NCBI GenBank assembly: GCA_026826555.1 | Contig: JAKSZT010017954.1 | Span: forward strand, 8,071,514-8,135,513 | Length of the DNA: 64,000 nucleotides | Direction of reading: 5' to 3' | From: Tolypeutes matacus | Taxonomy: Eukaryota > Chordata > Mammalia > Cingulata > Chlamyphoridae | Program-made: the position numbers and the translations under genes | Notes under the pieces: model-generated | The model's database searches: none | What the model was told of the DNA's origin: nothing | Seen by the model: only the letters and a program-made list of their open reading frames with translations | Part shown: positions 34,319 through 47,497 of the stretch, piece by piece | Numbering within the stretch: position 1 is the stretch's first letter | Layout: the number at the start of each line of letters is the position of its first letter

Positions 34319-35416
34319 CTAGCAATGCATCTGGAAAAAAAACCTTAACATAAAGGGAGAAATATTAAATACAAATGAATTTCTATGGCTAAGAGATTTC
34401 AAAGGTGAGTCGGGAGGTCATTCCAGAGGTTACACTTATGCACAACTCAGTAGGATCTCACTAACTGCCATAGTAAACAGTGCCTCACACAGCAGGGCTC
34501 CTGAGGGCTGTAGAGACATCTGGACACTATAAGCAGGCAGACAAACTCAGCAATTTGACACCCTGTCAGTGGGCCTTACTCTGGAATTTATGCTCCCCAG
34601 TGTAACAGAGTTAGACTCATTTATAGTTTCCCTACACATGGCTCTCCCGTCCCTTTTATTTGAACCTATAGTTAGCACTATACTTGCTAAATATATGTCC
34701 CAGAGACTTAAATCTTTGGTCCATTCATATGCCAGTTAAGCCCTAACTCTCAGCAGAGTTGCAACCCTACTTTCTAGTTCACTGGACTCACCCAGGTCAA
34801 CTAACAAAGAGATGATGATGGAGAACACCCATCCCAAGGAACTGAGAGTGTCTGCAACTGCAAGCAAGATTGTTCCATCCATCTGCCCCATGGGACCTAA
34901 GCCCCCTCTCTAGAAACAGAGTAGGGCATCACCAATCCCAAATCCTCAAGACTGGGGAATGAACAATGGGTTAGAGTAAACCTTTTATTATTCTATTATA
35001 GACATTATTATTCAGCAATGGAAGAACTTGTATCACTGATATAAAGTCATTGGCCACCAGAGGTCCTGAGGGGAGGGAGAGGGAGGAATTTGTGTAATAT
35101 GGGGACATTTAGGGACATTGGAATTGTCCTACATGACATTGCAATGATGGATACAGGCCATTATCTATTTTGTCATAACCTACAAATGGGCAGGATACAG
35201 TATAAACTATAATGTAAACTATAGTCCACCGTTAGTAGCAATGCTTCAATATGTGTTCATCAATTGTAACAAATGTACACCAATGAAGGATGTTGTTAAT
35301 GTGGGAAAGTGTGGGAGGGGGTGGGGGTGGGGCATATGGGAATCTCCTATATATTTTTTTTAACATTTATGTAATCTAAAGCTTCTTTAAAAATTAAAAT
35401 TAAAAAAAAAAAAAAA
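34319..35416 (+). mobile_element. 5'-truncated LINE-1 (3'UTR region) with target duplication and poly-A
   Basis: An exact 14-bp duplication AAGAATAGGATCTT lies at 34305-34318 and 35417-35430. The insert ends in an A-run (35402-35416). Its 3' part contains ATCAATTGTAACAAATGTAC, also found in the L1 3' end at 37110-37130, so it is a LINE-1 3' end of the local type. The 5' part (34319-34970) carries no coding frame and is taken as L1 3'UTR or adjacent transduced sequence. Insertion by target-primed reverse transcription is certain from the duplication and tail. Confidence 0.9.
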
Positions 35417-35430
35417 AAGAATAGGATCTT

Positions 35431-36989
35431 ACCTTACCATGATAAATAATATCAAATGCAAGCAGCAATCAATGCCATTTGTATGTTTAAACTCATACTC
35501 TGGGTACATTTTCATTAAAATGAGAAACAAGGAAAGAATGTCTGAAATTACTGATTTATACATCAAACATTTACACAAACATACACAACAAATATATAAC
35601 ATACATGTACATATATGTGTGTGTATATATACACCTTTGATCTATATATATATATCTTTGATACTCTATCTGTCTTTGATCTAAAAGTTCTATCCACTGA
35701 AATAAGGCAGAAACAAAAAAATAAAAGGGACCTCCATATAGTACAGACCCCAAAACTACAGGGAGCATTTTTTACAAGGACTCCAAGAAACATCACTCAG
35801 TTTCCTCTTAAATTTTCCTAGGTTGCCGAATAATTTCCCGCTTTTAATTATCTATACCTTATCCCAGTCTTTGCTTGGATCTAGAAGGGGTTTTGACCAG
35901 AGTCCCACATCTATCTCTGCTAGAACCTGGTCCTACCTGACCCTAAGCCAACACTGGGAAAGCTGCATCTACTCAGGAAACAGAGAGGTCGATGAAAGGA
36001 TGTTGCAATTCAAAGCATCACCACTAAGTGTCTGAGAACTCATCAAACTGCCCAGCTCTAAAACAGATTTACCAACAAATGTTTGGAAAGCATCTAGTTT
36101 ACATCCTCAACCATGAAAGTGACAAGAAAGAATTGGGCAGAGATGAGAAAAACACTGCTACATAAATAAAATCCAATGATCAGTAGACTGGTCACAGGAA
36201 AACCTCAAAGTAGTTAAGTGAAAATATATATGAGAAATGGAGACTGAGGAAAAAGATGAAGAAAAGATAGCTAGAAGGGAAAAATACATGGGAGGCTAGA
36301 ACCCAGGGTCTAACCAGCATATCAAGCTATAATCTAATAAATGGATAGAAAGAAAGCCAGAAATACATAGAACAAAAGCAGAAATGAAAGACAGGATCGA
36401 AGAGATCTGTTCTAGGAAAGAAACTCAGTCTAAAAACTGAGTGTAAATCATATTCCAAGGAACCATACAACAACAACAAACTAACCTCAGGCACCATGAA
36501 CATTAAAACAACACAGAGCCAGATACTGACCAGTAAAATTTTCAAACTTCATAAATAATGATTACATTCTTTAAAAAATTAGGTCATTCATAAAGGAATA
36601 AAAAGCAGTTGGTCATGAACTTCTGCACAATTTTGAAACCCCAAAATAATGGAGAAACAACCACAGAACTTTAAAAGAGAAACTTGTAACTCAAGAATTC
36701 TACTCCTAATCAAACTGGCATCTGAGATATTCTCAGATTTAGAACACTCAGAAAATTCATGGTTGAGGTAAACTTCCAGAAAGAGAAAACAACAACAACA
36801 ACAACAACAAAAAAAAAAAACACTGGAAGTTTGGAAAGGTCATATCAGAATAACCATATATTAATCAAATATAGAAAGTGTAAAATAGTTAAGAATGGCT
36901 GCAAAGGAACTTGTATAACCATTGAAGTCAGATGTACAGGGATGTGTCAAAATAAGTGCTTCAAATATGGCTACAAAACCGATTAGATT
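35431..36989. other. AT-rich intron with microsatellite; no gene
   Basis: TG/TA-rich microsatellite sequence lies at 35599-35660. An A-rich (CAA)n-like run lies at 36788-36820. No exon and no repeat I can place with confidence. Confidence 0.5.
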
Positions 36990-37245
36990 ATTTAAAATCA
37001 AAAGTTACTAGAGTAAAATAGAAAAAAAACGTAGGATTGTACATGATCAGTGAACTCTAATGTAAATCACAGATATATAGTTAATAGTACAAGTAAAATA
37101 ATATTCTTCCATCAATTGTAACAAATGTACCACACTAATGCAAGTTGTTAACAGTAAGGGTGGGGGTATATGGAACTCTGTTTTTCTGCATTATTTTTTT
37201 GTAAACCTGCAACTTCCCTAATATAAAGAAGTGAAAAAAGGTAAG
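36990..37245 (+). mobile_element. LINE-1 3' end, sense
   Basis: ATCAATTGTAACAAATGTAC (about 37113), 'cacactaatgcaagttgtta' and 'gtaaacctgcaacttcccta' follow the same 3'UTR order as the element at 34319-35416. It ends in an A-rich tail near 37245. The 5' boundary is approximate. Confidence 0.75.
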
Positions 37246-38920
37246 ATAAAATGAAAAAAAAAGTTTAAAAAAATTAGAATTTTTTTCCTATATTTTCTTA
37301 GAGGTATATTAATAACAACTATATATTTAAATTAACTGAGAATAGAAAAGAGGAATGAGGAAACAATCCCTCATCTTCCATTTAGAAAGAGTAGAGAGTA
37401 TCATTGATTTATAACTAATGTTGGAAGTTAAAGAGAATTTCACAACCACTTTATGGTCATTGCTAGAAAAATTGAAAGCAAGATATCTAAATCACAAATG
37501 ACTGAGAGGCAAATACTAAATAAATCATCACAATAAATAAACAACAAACATGCAATCATAAGTACACATGAAAATCAGCATAAAACAAGATGAAAGAATT
37601 AAGACCTAACCTAAGTGTTCTGAAGTTAAAAAATAGGTTAAGCTTATCACAAAATAACTCTCAGAATAATTAAAACTAAAATATGATGACATATGTTGTG
37701 TGAAAGTATCACACCTCCTAACAAAATAACACAAAAAGGGTAGGAATAGAGTCTCACCATGTTCCTGGAAGAAGACAAACACGAATAATTATGAAAGGCC
37801 CCAATGCCTACCCCACATAACACAAGCAAAAAGGTTAAATGGAAAAAATCAACATAAATCGAAAGTGCAATTTGAAACAATCAGCATTTAAGGAACATTT
37901 ATATTAATAAAAGGTAAAATCTATTATGAGGGCAGACAGAGCATAGAAAATTAAAATTAAAACTCTTGCAAGTAAACCGAGGAAGCAGCATAGCAGGGTG
38001 AGACTCTAACACACCATTTATCTTGGATAAAATAACCAAAAATAGTAGTGGAGGGGACATAGGCAATGTGAAGGTAACTTCTATGCCTAGATAAAAACTT
38101 TATCACAGAGACAATACCTTAAAAAAGAGTTAACTTATTCTTGGTTACAAAGAAAATCCTAGCAATAGGAAGTCGTGTTTCTCTTCCACAACGTGATGAA
38201 AATAGAAAATGGAAGTGTAAACTAAAAATTTTCAAATCCTAGTGTCTTGGAAATTATAAAATACTTTTCTAATAATTTGTAGTGTAGCAGAGGGAATAAA
38301 AAGTGCAATAAGATATTGTAAAGAAAACAATGAAACAATTAAAACTATCTATCAAAATATAGGAGATAATACTAAAGCACTTCTCAGTGGCAAATTTCTA
38401 GCCCTAATTGCCTTAATTACTAAATAATGAAGAATTAAAATAAATGAAATAAGTAATCAACTGAAGTAGCAAGAACTGACAATAATAGATAAGCATAAAC
38501 AAAACCAAAAACAGAGAAGCAAAACAAAACAGAAAAATCCTACAATTGAAACTGAGGGAATGAAAATACACAGTGTTTTTTTATTCTAATATCATTGGTC
38601 CATTTAAGGCCAAGTCACAAACTCAAAAGCCTAGTAAAGACCAAGCCAATTCATCAAAAGGAGAGGCGGTGGGCAGGTGTGAGACAAGAATGAATGATGG
38701 AGACTTTAGACTAAGCCCTGCTTAGAGGGCATAGCTACTGAACGCCACCAACTTATTGCTATGAAGGAATGCAGGTGTAGTTTTGCCAAATTCTCTAATA
38801 TTTTAAGAGGAGAGAGAAATGCAGATTTTTAATGTGAGATTTTTCTGCTTTATAAAATGCCATGTGGGCCAAATAAAACATGTCTCTGAGCTGTATTTGG
38901 CTGGCAGACTGCAAGTATGC
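37246..38920 (+). other. AT-rich sequence with an L1/HAL1-like ORF2 fragment
   Basis: At about 38300-38480 the plus strand resembles the L1 ORF2 linker (AAAGCACTTCTCAGTGGCAA ATTT, where L1 encodes K-A-L-R-G-K-F). Elsewhere there is only AT-rich sequence without exons. Confidence 0.45.
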
Positions 38921-38929
38921 AACTTCGGA

Positions 38930-39490
38930 TTTAGGCTACTTACTTCAGCTTGAATCAATTTCAGTAATTTATTTTTTTCCAAAATATTCTCTATTTCATG
39001 TAGGTTTTCAAATGCATTAGAGTAAAATCTTGTCAAGTATTTCTTTTTTAAAAAATCTCCCCATATTTTGTCACTTCTAAGGTTATTTTAGTGTTCACTT
39101 TAATTATTAATTAAATATGCTATGTTGTCAATTTATTGCATTTTGTTGTTGTTGATATAATCAGCTCTTGGATCTTTTCATCAAAATTAAAGGGATTTTT
39201 CGGTTTTTAATTTTTAAATGTTCAAGTGGGTAGGATTCTTATTCAAACTTTTGTTATTAATTTCTGGTTTATTGTCTTGTAGTCATAGAATGTGCCTGTA
39301 AATATTTGTGCTTTGGAATTCAATTAGGTTGTTTTTGTGGCTTAATATATAACCAAGATTTTGCTAATGTTCCAGAATCATTTAAAAGAAAAGGCATTCT
39401 TCTTGAAGGGTACAAGTGACTTAGTTTTGTCTGTTTGATAAATCTGAGAGAAATGTATAAAATCTCTCATAATCATTTTGGCTTGACCCC
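38930..39490 (-). mobile_element. Old LINE-1 ORF2 fragment, antisense
   Basis: The order TTATTAATTTCTGGTTTATT, 'gtagtcatagaatgtgcctg', 'ttcaattaggttgtttttgtggcttaatatat' and 'ggcattcttcttgaagggtac' mirrors the antisense L1 endonuclease region. It can be compared with 721-900 in this window, which is the same region in a younger L1. Heavily decayed. Confidence 0.65.
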
Positions 39491-42221
39491 TACTCATAGT
39501 ATTTCTAAGAGTTTTTCCTGAAATGAAAATTTTGTAATAAATGTGAAATTCTAGCAAAAAAGAAAAAGCCTAAAATCCTGAAGTCATCATTGAAATACTT
39601 TCAATTCATTCCTTTCTGGGCATGTAGTTGGATTGTACTTACACACACCTTTTGAAATTACGCACAGACATGTCACTTGCTTTAGCCAATGAAAAAAAAA
39701 ACTTTGAGAATCAGTGTGTGATACACCTACTCTCTTTCCCTCACCTTAGCAATCATGAAAGCATCAACATGGAGCCTCCCTCTGCCAGGACTCCCGAGGA
39801 TGACCCTGAGGAAAGACCCAGCCAATGCACAATGGACAGGAAGCATGAGTGAGAACTTTATATTGTGATTTTAAGCCACTGTGATTTGAAGGAATTGTTT
39901 ATTATCGCAGCATAGCATAGCTTATCCTGACTAAAACAGATCTGAAAAGAAAATATAGGCAATCCACCCAAAAGAAAAATTGGCTAACCAATCAACATAT
40001 GAAAAATACTTCATGTCACTTATAAGTTAAAATGTAATAAGCCCCCACTTTTCACCAACCATATTAGTAATGATTTTTAAATGATAATACTCAATACAAG
40101 GTGTTCTGGGATGGGCACTCTCATATATTCCTTTTGGTAAACCTTTCCTGAGAGAAATGTTATGTATCAAGAATTTGAGCAGATTTTATTTTGGACTTGG
40201 TCATATCACTTGTAAGAATGGTTTCTGTCTTCAAGATAATACAGTACTTGGTTCCAGGAAGGAAACAAACTTTACAAGTACTTCTGCATACCTTCTGAAA
40301 TGCTGAGATTGGTTTGCTTATCTCTGGTCTGAAAGGCAGGGATGACCTTGCCAAAGGAAAACAGGATATTAGTAATCTATGGTATGCATTGGCATCATGA
40401 TTCATTAATGTCATCTGTGGTTTTTTAGGATAGAATGCTTATTGAAAGCAAGGCTTTGGAAAACCCAAGTGGCTCTTATATTTGACCTTTATGGTGTCAG
40501 TGATGACTTCAAAGACATGGGGAGGGGCAGGTGATGGCTACTTCTGAATGCCCTTGTATGTAAAACAAGCTTAGGGCTTTAAACTCTCAGCTCGAGTCAT
40601 AGTCTAAGACCTAAAGTGCATCTATGGTGGCCCTAAAATAATCATATATTTCTTATAACCACAGAAAGACCCCAAATGTAATTGTGTGGTTTATAAAATT
40701 ATAATTTGAAACCACAAACTCATCAAGTCTCTTATGTGAAACTTAGGGCACTTAATGGAAAGAAGTGGGGCCCTGAGACTTGGAATAGGAACATCTGGGT
40801 GGATTCAGATGAAGCTGAGACAACTGAATGCCCTAGTCTCCCTAATGTCCTCTCTGATATCTCCCTGAGGTCAGACTAGATCAGCTTGAAGACCTTGATA
40901 AATAAACATACCTGGGGCAGTTGCTTTGCAAACAGATGCTTATTTCTTCAAGACATACTCCCACCAAATCTCACTGCCTCTAAATCCATAACCAAAATAG
41001 ATCATCATATCCAAGCAGGGAAAAGTTCCCAGTCTGATATGGGAGAAAACAGCATATTTGCCAACAGATTTGCAAGATATTTCTAATTATATCAGTATAA
41101 AGCTGGGCAATAGCCATAGCAATGGAGTCTAGGATGTTAGACCAAGGCAGACAGAATATAATATTGGATGAGGCCGCTTTTATTGAAATGGAAGCACACA
41201 CCAGAAATTCTGTGTTTCTATGTTGGCTTGAGTATCTTTGAGTGGTCCTACCAGTGTGTTTGGTCATTGGCTGAAACTTGGATTCACTGAGGCCAAGTGA
41301 GATGGTAGATCTTTCCTAGCACAATGTAGGTGAAGGAATTGCTTAGGGAAATAGGAAGGTTGGAGTGGATTTATCACAAACATCCACTGCTACTACATAT
41401 CTCAAGAGAGCCTAAAGGTCTTTCCTTTCACTAAATCAAAGAGAAACACAGAGACACCATCTTCAATTCACATATTCTGTACCAGGGTCAGCCTGGATTC
41501 AAATAAAGATATCCTGGGGAGATCTGGTGGCTGGAGTCCTTAGCCCAAACAGTCACATATAGTTTTGGAAAACCTAGATCATGTCATGTCTCTGGTGTTC
41601 TGTTCAGTCACTGCTACAATGTCCTGTTGCCACCTTAATTTATCTGAAGCCACTAAGATCACATGCAAAAAACAAACAAACATATCTTCAAGGGATGTGG
41701 TTAAGATCTTGGATTAATATGGCTTAGCTTTACCTCTTACTAGTACATGGGAAAATTCCTTGAAGCATCTGTACTTTATTTTTCTTATCTATAAAATGGG
41801 AATCATAATAATTAGTACCTATGGCTGATGTGAAGATTTAAGTTAATAAATATTTAAAGTATCTGGTATTATATTACCCAGTGTTATTATTGGAGGCATA
41901 AGTGTTAGCTTTCATTATCAATAACCAAGTCAAGACTTGGCAAGATCAAAGAACATCTAGCAATAATGCATTAACACAGAATGAAAACCAAAATAGTTTA
42001 ATGCCAAACATGCTCATTCAAACATTTGGAGACACATTTGCCCTTCCTCAATCTTCACCAAAATTACAGCTTTGTGAATTACTTGTTTTTTAAAGTAAAA
42101 ATTTCCCCGTCATTGAGTTACTGGGAGGAGACTGGGAGGGGCCTTACTCTACTGGAGGGATCCTCAAAGAAGGCACAGAGTTGGATTTTGTTTTCCATCT
42201 CTCCAAGTGTGCCCGAGACTG
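39491..42221. other. Intron; MIR remnant at 41735-41880, otherwise nothing recognised
   Basis: At 41735-41880 an antisense MIR-like order is seen (CTTATCTATAAAATGGGAAT, 'agtacctatggc'). No exons. Small open frames such as 39628-39852 and 40980-41267 lack domains and splice context. Confidence 0.5.
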
Positions 42222-42366
42222 GCATCTCTCAAACTTAAAAGTATTTATGAATCACCTGGGAATCTTGTTAAAATGCAGATGCAGACTCAGTAGGTCTGGA
42301 GTGGGGCCAGGGACTCAGCATTTTAAACCAGTTTCCAGGGGATGTCAGTGCTGTTGGTCCCTGGCC
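42222..42366 (+). mobile_element. MER5-type hAT relic
   Basis: ATCACCTGGGAATCTTGTTA, 'aaaatgcagatgcagactcagtaggtctgg' and 'cagcattttaaaccagtttcc' follow the MER5A pattern (CACCTGGGAACTTGTTAGAAATGCA ... AGTAGGTCTGG). A second similar but poorer piece lies at 42590-42745 ('ctccagccctggagattctgac', 'aacaaggtcctcc'). Confidence 0.8.
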
Positions 42367-42745
42367 CACAGCTGGGGCTCACCTGCTCCCAGGAGGGGGG
42401 TATGACTAAGCCACTAAGAACAGACTGTCTGCTTTCTTCATCAAATTCCCAAGGGGAAAACTCCGGATCTACCTTGCTCTCAGTCCTTCACAGGCATGGA
42501 AAGGTGATTCACTTCTTGCTCATACAGTTACTCTACAAGCTTGAATATTTCTCTTTAAGCCAAAGATTTTTCTTTTTAACCACAGGTCCTCACATCATGT
42601 CTATAGACAAATTGCTGCACAATAACCTGCCATGCTTGTTAAAGAACAGTTTCCTAGGCTCCAGCCCTGGAGATTCTGACTTGATAGTTCCGTTTTTGTA
42701 ACAAGGTCCTCCATGCTTCTAATACACAGTCAGGTTTGGGGATCT

Positions 42746-45700
42746 CTGCTTTAGAGTAAAGAAAGAAAAAAAAAAAAAAAATCCAGCTGCTTTCACCTCT
42801 TACCAAGCAACCATATTTCATGCAGTCTGTGGGTGAGCAGTTTCCCTCACATACAGGACAGAACTGTAGATCTTGTCTCACAACATAGAGCTAATGCAAG
42901 GTCCAGAGTTTCCAAATCAGTACCTCACACATTGGAAGTGAGCACAGCTCAAATTAAGCACATGCCTCCCCCATTTCCCAGGAGATCACAAATGGAAACA
43001 GAAAAGTCATATTAATATGGTGAAATAAGCAAAGGATTAGAACTTTTATTGAATGAGTAGTTGAACAAGGGATTATGTGGTTATATGCACTAACACTGCA
43101 TTGCTAACTATCTTTCCAGTGACTCTGGCCATCATTTTGTTCTTAGCCAGCTGAGTCTTTTGTCTCAAAAGCGAATCTGGTAAACCATTAAAATAAGCAA
43201 GTGCACACATAATGGACACCAGATAAATACTTTTTTGGATTGAACTAGGCAGAATCAAACTCACCAGCCAGCGGCGAGCCTAAAGGAAAGATAAAGCCTA
43301 CAAAATTGTGAAGGGAAAATAATTAATTTCAGAAGTCAAAATTTCTTTGGAATCTCATGAGATTCTGCATCTTTGAGGAGCCAAAGGAAAATCAAGGAGG
43401 AAGAAGACAAGGTCGGCACTTGTTTCAAAGGGGAACTTTTGCTCTTAAGCTCAGGGGAGGGGAGGCAGCGTAGAGGAGGAGAGGATTGCCTTGGGAAATG
43501 GGAGTGCAATCTCACTCCACTGCAAGGGTCCTGGGCTGCTGAGAATGTCTCCTAGTTTGATTGCTTCAGGAAACTATTTGTAAAGCTTTCTGGTTCACTC
43601 CAAATGACCAGTGGTTATTGAAACCACCCAATATGCGGAAAGCAGTGGAAAATATCCCTTGGGTCTTGACAATGCCAGGCCCTTACTCCCCAGTGAATGG
43701 TACAGAAAGCTCTGAGGGGCTCCAGCAGCTGCTGCGGGGACCACAGAACTGAGGGGAGCAGAAGAGGATGGCAGAAGCGCGTCCTTTCGAGCATCCCTTC
43801 CCAACCTGGAATTGAAAAGAATGAAGCCTTGGAGATAATTATTTGAGTGGCTTCCAAGGATGATCTATAACTGGAATCCTGATGCAAAGGAGAGATGTTG
43901 ATTTGCGGCATGCTACGGACGCCTTAGGGTACCAAGGGCTTAGCTGTCTCGGGGAGCCTGGCTGAGAAGGGCTGCAGGCTTCCAGAGTCAGGGCTGAAGG
44001 AGATCCTGTGGGAAAGCATCCAGGAAAGGTGAAGCCTAGCCCCAACTGATGCTAGGGTAAAAGTCGCCTTAGCCGCAGAGGCTGATGAGAAAGGAATGGG
44101 ACAGTGAGCACAAGGGGGCACGGAATTGAGTTAAAGTTCCAAGAAAAAAACCTTTGTAATAATGGCCAAAGAGGAATCCCGACACGTTGGGCAGAAGTCT
44201 TGTTCTTGTTTTCTTCTTATTTTGTTTATTTAATTCTGAATAGTTCAACACATGCACACACAGACATGGTGCATGCACAGAGCCAATTCCAACACTGAGG
44301 GGAAGTGGCCACGGGCCAGCAGCGCAATCCCAGACTCTACTACCTGCCTTCCATTCTGCCCTCCGGAAAACAAACAAGGTTCACAGACAAACTGGAATTG
44401 TCTGGTTCCTGCAGAGTCTGTGTCCAGGAAATCCCGAATCCAGGGCGGTTACGTGTGTAGCTGACAGTGCAACCCACTCCCAAAGAGCCCCCTAATGAAA
44501 GCCTCATGTGTGCACTTAGGTTGCACAGACACACTCAGGCTGATTCTAGCTGGGCCTCGTGCCTAAAGAATGACCTCACCACTGGGCAAACCCGTGAGAG
44601 ACCCCAGAAAGAGAAAAGCAGGGTGTGGGCCAGGCCTGCTCCTAACCGTGGCCAGATGGGATGAATGGGGTGGGGTGCCGCCACCTCTCCTGCTGCCCCT
44701 CGTACCATGGGCTGTGGGTGAGGAGACACAGTCATCTCACGACTAAGAATCTCTAGCTCAGCCCCAAACACTCCTCTCTTTTTAAAAATTTCTTTTCTTT
44801 TCTTTCTTTCTTATGTATTTACTTTTTTTTGGCATCGTCCCCTTCAAAATCTCTGCCTCTCCACATGTTTCACGCCAAAAAGAAAGTTAATTAGGTAGGG
44901 CCGAATCTCTGTGGAGGATCCCCAGGTACAGAAGCATGGAAGGAAGGATATCATTAGAACCTGATTTCTTTTTTCATAGAACAGCTCAAAAGGCCCCATT
45001 AAGAGAAGGCCACTGGAGTGCCACCGTGTGAACTTGGGAAAACAGCCAACCAGCTACATCCAGAACCTGATACCCCGGAAACTTCATTTACTAGCATCAT
45101 CGACAAAACACTCACAGACACGCATTTCACCTTCAGACCAAGCATTTTTTCACTTAGCTCTTTTCAGACGTAGGCAGGTAATAAATTGTGTAGGCAATGC
45201 TTTTTGCCTATCGCGCTGCATTATTTTCATACATTCTGCTCTAAATCTTTTGTAGGCAACAACACAAATCTTCAAGGAAGCTGCACTTCAAAAATACATA
45301 AATGCTTATCACCTGATGGGTCTACATGAAAAGCGCTGATTACTTAGGCTTGTACTGGTTGATCTGCTTGTACCGGCTGCCTTCAGCATTGGTACCTGAC
45401 TATGATAAGTTGCAAATAAATGGGTGACACTTGAAGTCTCTAAACTGTATCACCAAGTGGGGCTTTTACCTGAATGCTGGTGAGCCCTTTAGCAAATCAC
45501 CATGCAAGTCCCCATGGAATCATGGGGAATTTGCGATATGTAAAAATCCCCCCTATGCTGGGATCCAGTGAATGAATATGTAAAGAATAAGGCTGGACCC
45601 TTAATGGAGACCCTTAAATCTTATAGGATTTACTGCAAGAGCCCTAGGTTTCTTTGGTTGTATTTTTTTCTAATCCCACTTGCTTTTGGTTCATTTGATT

Positions 45701-46519
45701 GAGTTTTATCATAGGAGTTGTGAGATGAAAATCAAATGCACCAAAACTTCGTAGTTCCAAAAGACCAGAGACCTATATTAGGATTTTTATTTTTAAGGAG
45801 GAAACTATTTTTCTGGAAATTTATCTCTGAAATGGTGACGAAGCCAATGGAAGTGAGATTTCCCTATAAAAAATGTGCTTTGCTACAGCTTTTCAGAAAT
45901 ACCTCTAAAATACAAAGCAAGGTCATCCCAGGCCGGCAATGCATTGGTGAGACACTATCAATCAGAGTTGTAAGGACAAGGCTGGGACTGCTCAGACAAC
46001 TGAACACTGTGATAAAACATCTCTCTCTTGAACCAGAAAATAAATGTCTCTAGCTGCACTTGGTGGATGGCACTGGGGTTCATTCACCATACGGTCACAC
46101 TTACTGTCATTCTTCCAACAGGAACAGCAAGATAGCAGGAGAGAGCTGTGTTCTTAAAATTAGACCAAGCCAAGCAGGCATCTCCCCACCATTACCTCGG
46201 TCTATTCCTCCAGAAAGACTTTCTGGCCCCCCTCTGGTTCCTTTTACTTGGTCTACACATCATGCTTTTATGCGAGGTGTTGAAAAGCCCACTACTCTGG
46301 ACCGCTTCTGCCTGGAATCAAGAAGCTTCTCAGAGAAGGAGGGGGTATGTGTAGAAAATATAAAATAAGGCCAGGAGGGTCATGACTGGTTTAGGATAGA
46401 CTCTTAGCAGGGATAGCAGGCAGGAGCCTGAACACGTATCTAATGCAGTAGTTTTTCAGAAGTTTGTAAAGGCAGTGAAATCTTTTTTCCCATCGAGGTT
46501 GTAGACAAAGAAGGAGCTG
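42746..46519. other. Mostly single-copy intron; no gene seen
   Basis: An A-run lies at 42767-42781 and a T/C-rich run at 44778-44831. No exon with splice sites was recognised on either strand. The 105-residue open frame at 45736-46053 has no domain. The stretch 45000-45260 is free of recognised repeats and could be compared across mammals for conservation. Confidence 0.5.
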
Positions 46520-46905
46520 CTATAGCCATATAATATGGAATAGTATTCAGCCATAAAAAAGAATGAAGTGTTGTTACATGTTACAACATGGATGAACCTA
46601 GAAAACAATATGCTAAGTGAAAGAAGCCAGACACAAAGGGCCACATATTGTATGATTCCATTGACATGGAATGTCCAGAATAGGCAAATCCATAGAGATT
46701 AGTGGTTGCCAGGGGATGGGGGTAGAGGGGAATTGGGACTGACTGCTAATGGATATAGGGTTTCTTTCTGGGTGAAGAAAACATTCTAAAATTGATTGTG
46801 GTTTTGGTTGCACAAACTATGAATATACTAAAAGCCATTGAATTGTACATTTTAAATAGGTGAATTTTATGGCATGTGAATATCTCAATAAAGCTGTTAA
46901 GAAGA
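46520..46905 (+). mobile_element. LINE-1 3' end, sense, 5'-truncated
   Basis: GGAATAGTATTCAGCCATAA, 'caacatggatgaacctagaaaa', 'gattccattgacatggaatgtcc', 'ggttgccaggggatgggggtag' and the end 'aatatctcaataaagctgttaag' are the canonical 3' end of old L1Ms. The A/G-rich tract that follows (46905-46950) is its expanded tail. It lies about 330 bp from the CALN1 exon, on the opposite strand. Confidence 0.9.
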
Positions 46906-47228
46906 AGGAGGAGGTAGAGGAAGAGGAGGAGGAGGAAGGGAAAATAAAGGAGCTGCTCAGGTTGTGGCAGGACAGGGGGCCAGGGCTCCAACACCTGGGC
47001 CCCCTTTCTCACCGTGATCTGGTCAATGGTTCCAGAAATACCTCTGCAGATTCCATGAGTTCCATGGAATGCTATTTGAAAACCTCTGATATAGGCCAAG
47101 TCTCCACCCCTCAAATGTAAAGCAAGACTTGAACCCAAGTCTTCTGTCTAAAAACACAAGGCCCTTCACAACCCAAGGTCTCGGTGGTGAGTCAGAGGCT
47201 CAGCTCCAGGAGACGCCACCGGGCCCGG

Positions 47229-47234
47229 TCTTAC
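47229..47234 (-). other. CALN1: Splice donor of the CALN1 exon
   Basis: In sense the exon ends GACATGGACG and the intron begins GTAAGA, with GT at 47234-47233. This is close to the ideal donor GTRAGT. Confidence 0.93.
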
Positions 47235-47378
47235 CGTCCATGTCCAGGCGCTGCATGATGATGGCCAGCTCCACCTCACTTGGCATGTACCCCAAAGAGC
47301 GCATGGCCATGCCCAGCTCCTGCTTGGAGATGAAGCCATTCCCATCTCGGTCCAGAACCCGAAAGGCCTCCCGGATTT
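47235..47378 (-). CDS. CALN1: Calneuron-1 exon encoding EF-hand 1
   Basis: This 144-bp internal coding exon reads on the minus strand as EIREAFRVLDRDGNGFISKQ, then ELGMAMRSLGYMPSEVELAI, then IMQRLDMDG. It holds a complete EF-hand: entering helix, calcium loop DRDGNGFISKQE with canonical D, D, N and final E, and exiting helix. It ends at the start of the second loop (DMDG), which the next exon would complete. Calneuron 1 is a neuronal, Golgi- and membrane-anchored calcium sensor of the calmodulin superfamily that inhibits phosphatidylinositol 4-kinase beta and slows Golgi-to-membrane traffic. M-S-E-V-E-L-A-I-I fits CALN1 rather than its paralogue CABP7 as I recall them. The exon begins and ends in mid-codon, so both neighbours are coding exons; neither is in the window. 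Confidence 0.95.
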
Positions 47379-47405
47379 CTACAAGGGCGAAAGAAAAGAA
47401 AGTCC
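47379..47405 (-). other. CALN1: Splice acceptor and polypyrimidine tract of the CALN1 exon
   Basis: In sense the intron ends TTTCTTTTCTTTCGCCCTTGTAG; AG occupies 47380-47379. The tract is strong and canonical. Confidence 0.93.
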
Positions 47406-47497
47406 ATTGGACACTTGGCTTGAAATTCTTGTTGTCTACTGGTAACACCTAAGTGCCTTATAGATAGTGATATGTCAAAACCCTTTAGTCAGATAAA

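Noticed and set aside
38820..38920. Possible hAT end around GGGCCAAATAAAACATGTCT
   Set aside because: Suggestive of a 'gggccaaat..' hAT terminus, but no second end or target duplication was found.
45736..46053. A 105-residue plus-strand frame
   Set aside because: No recognisable domain, no flanking splice sites, no homologue I can recall.
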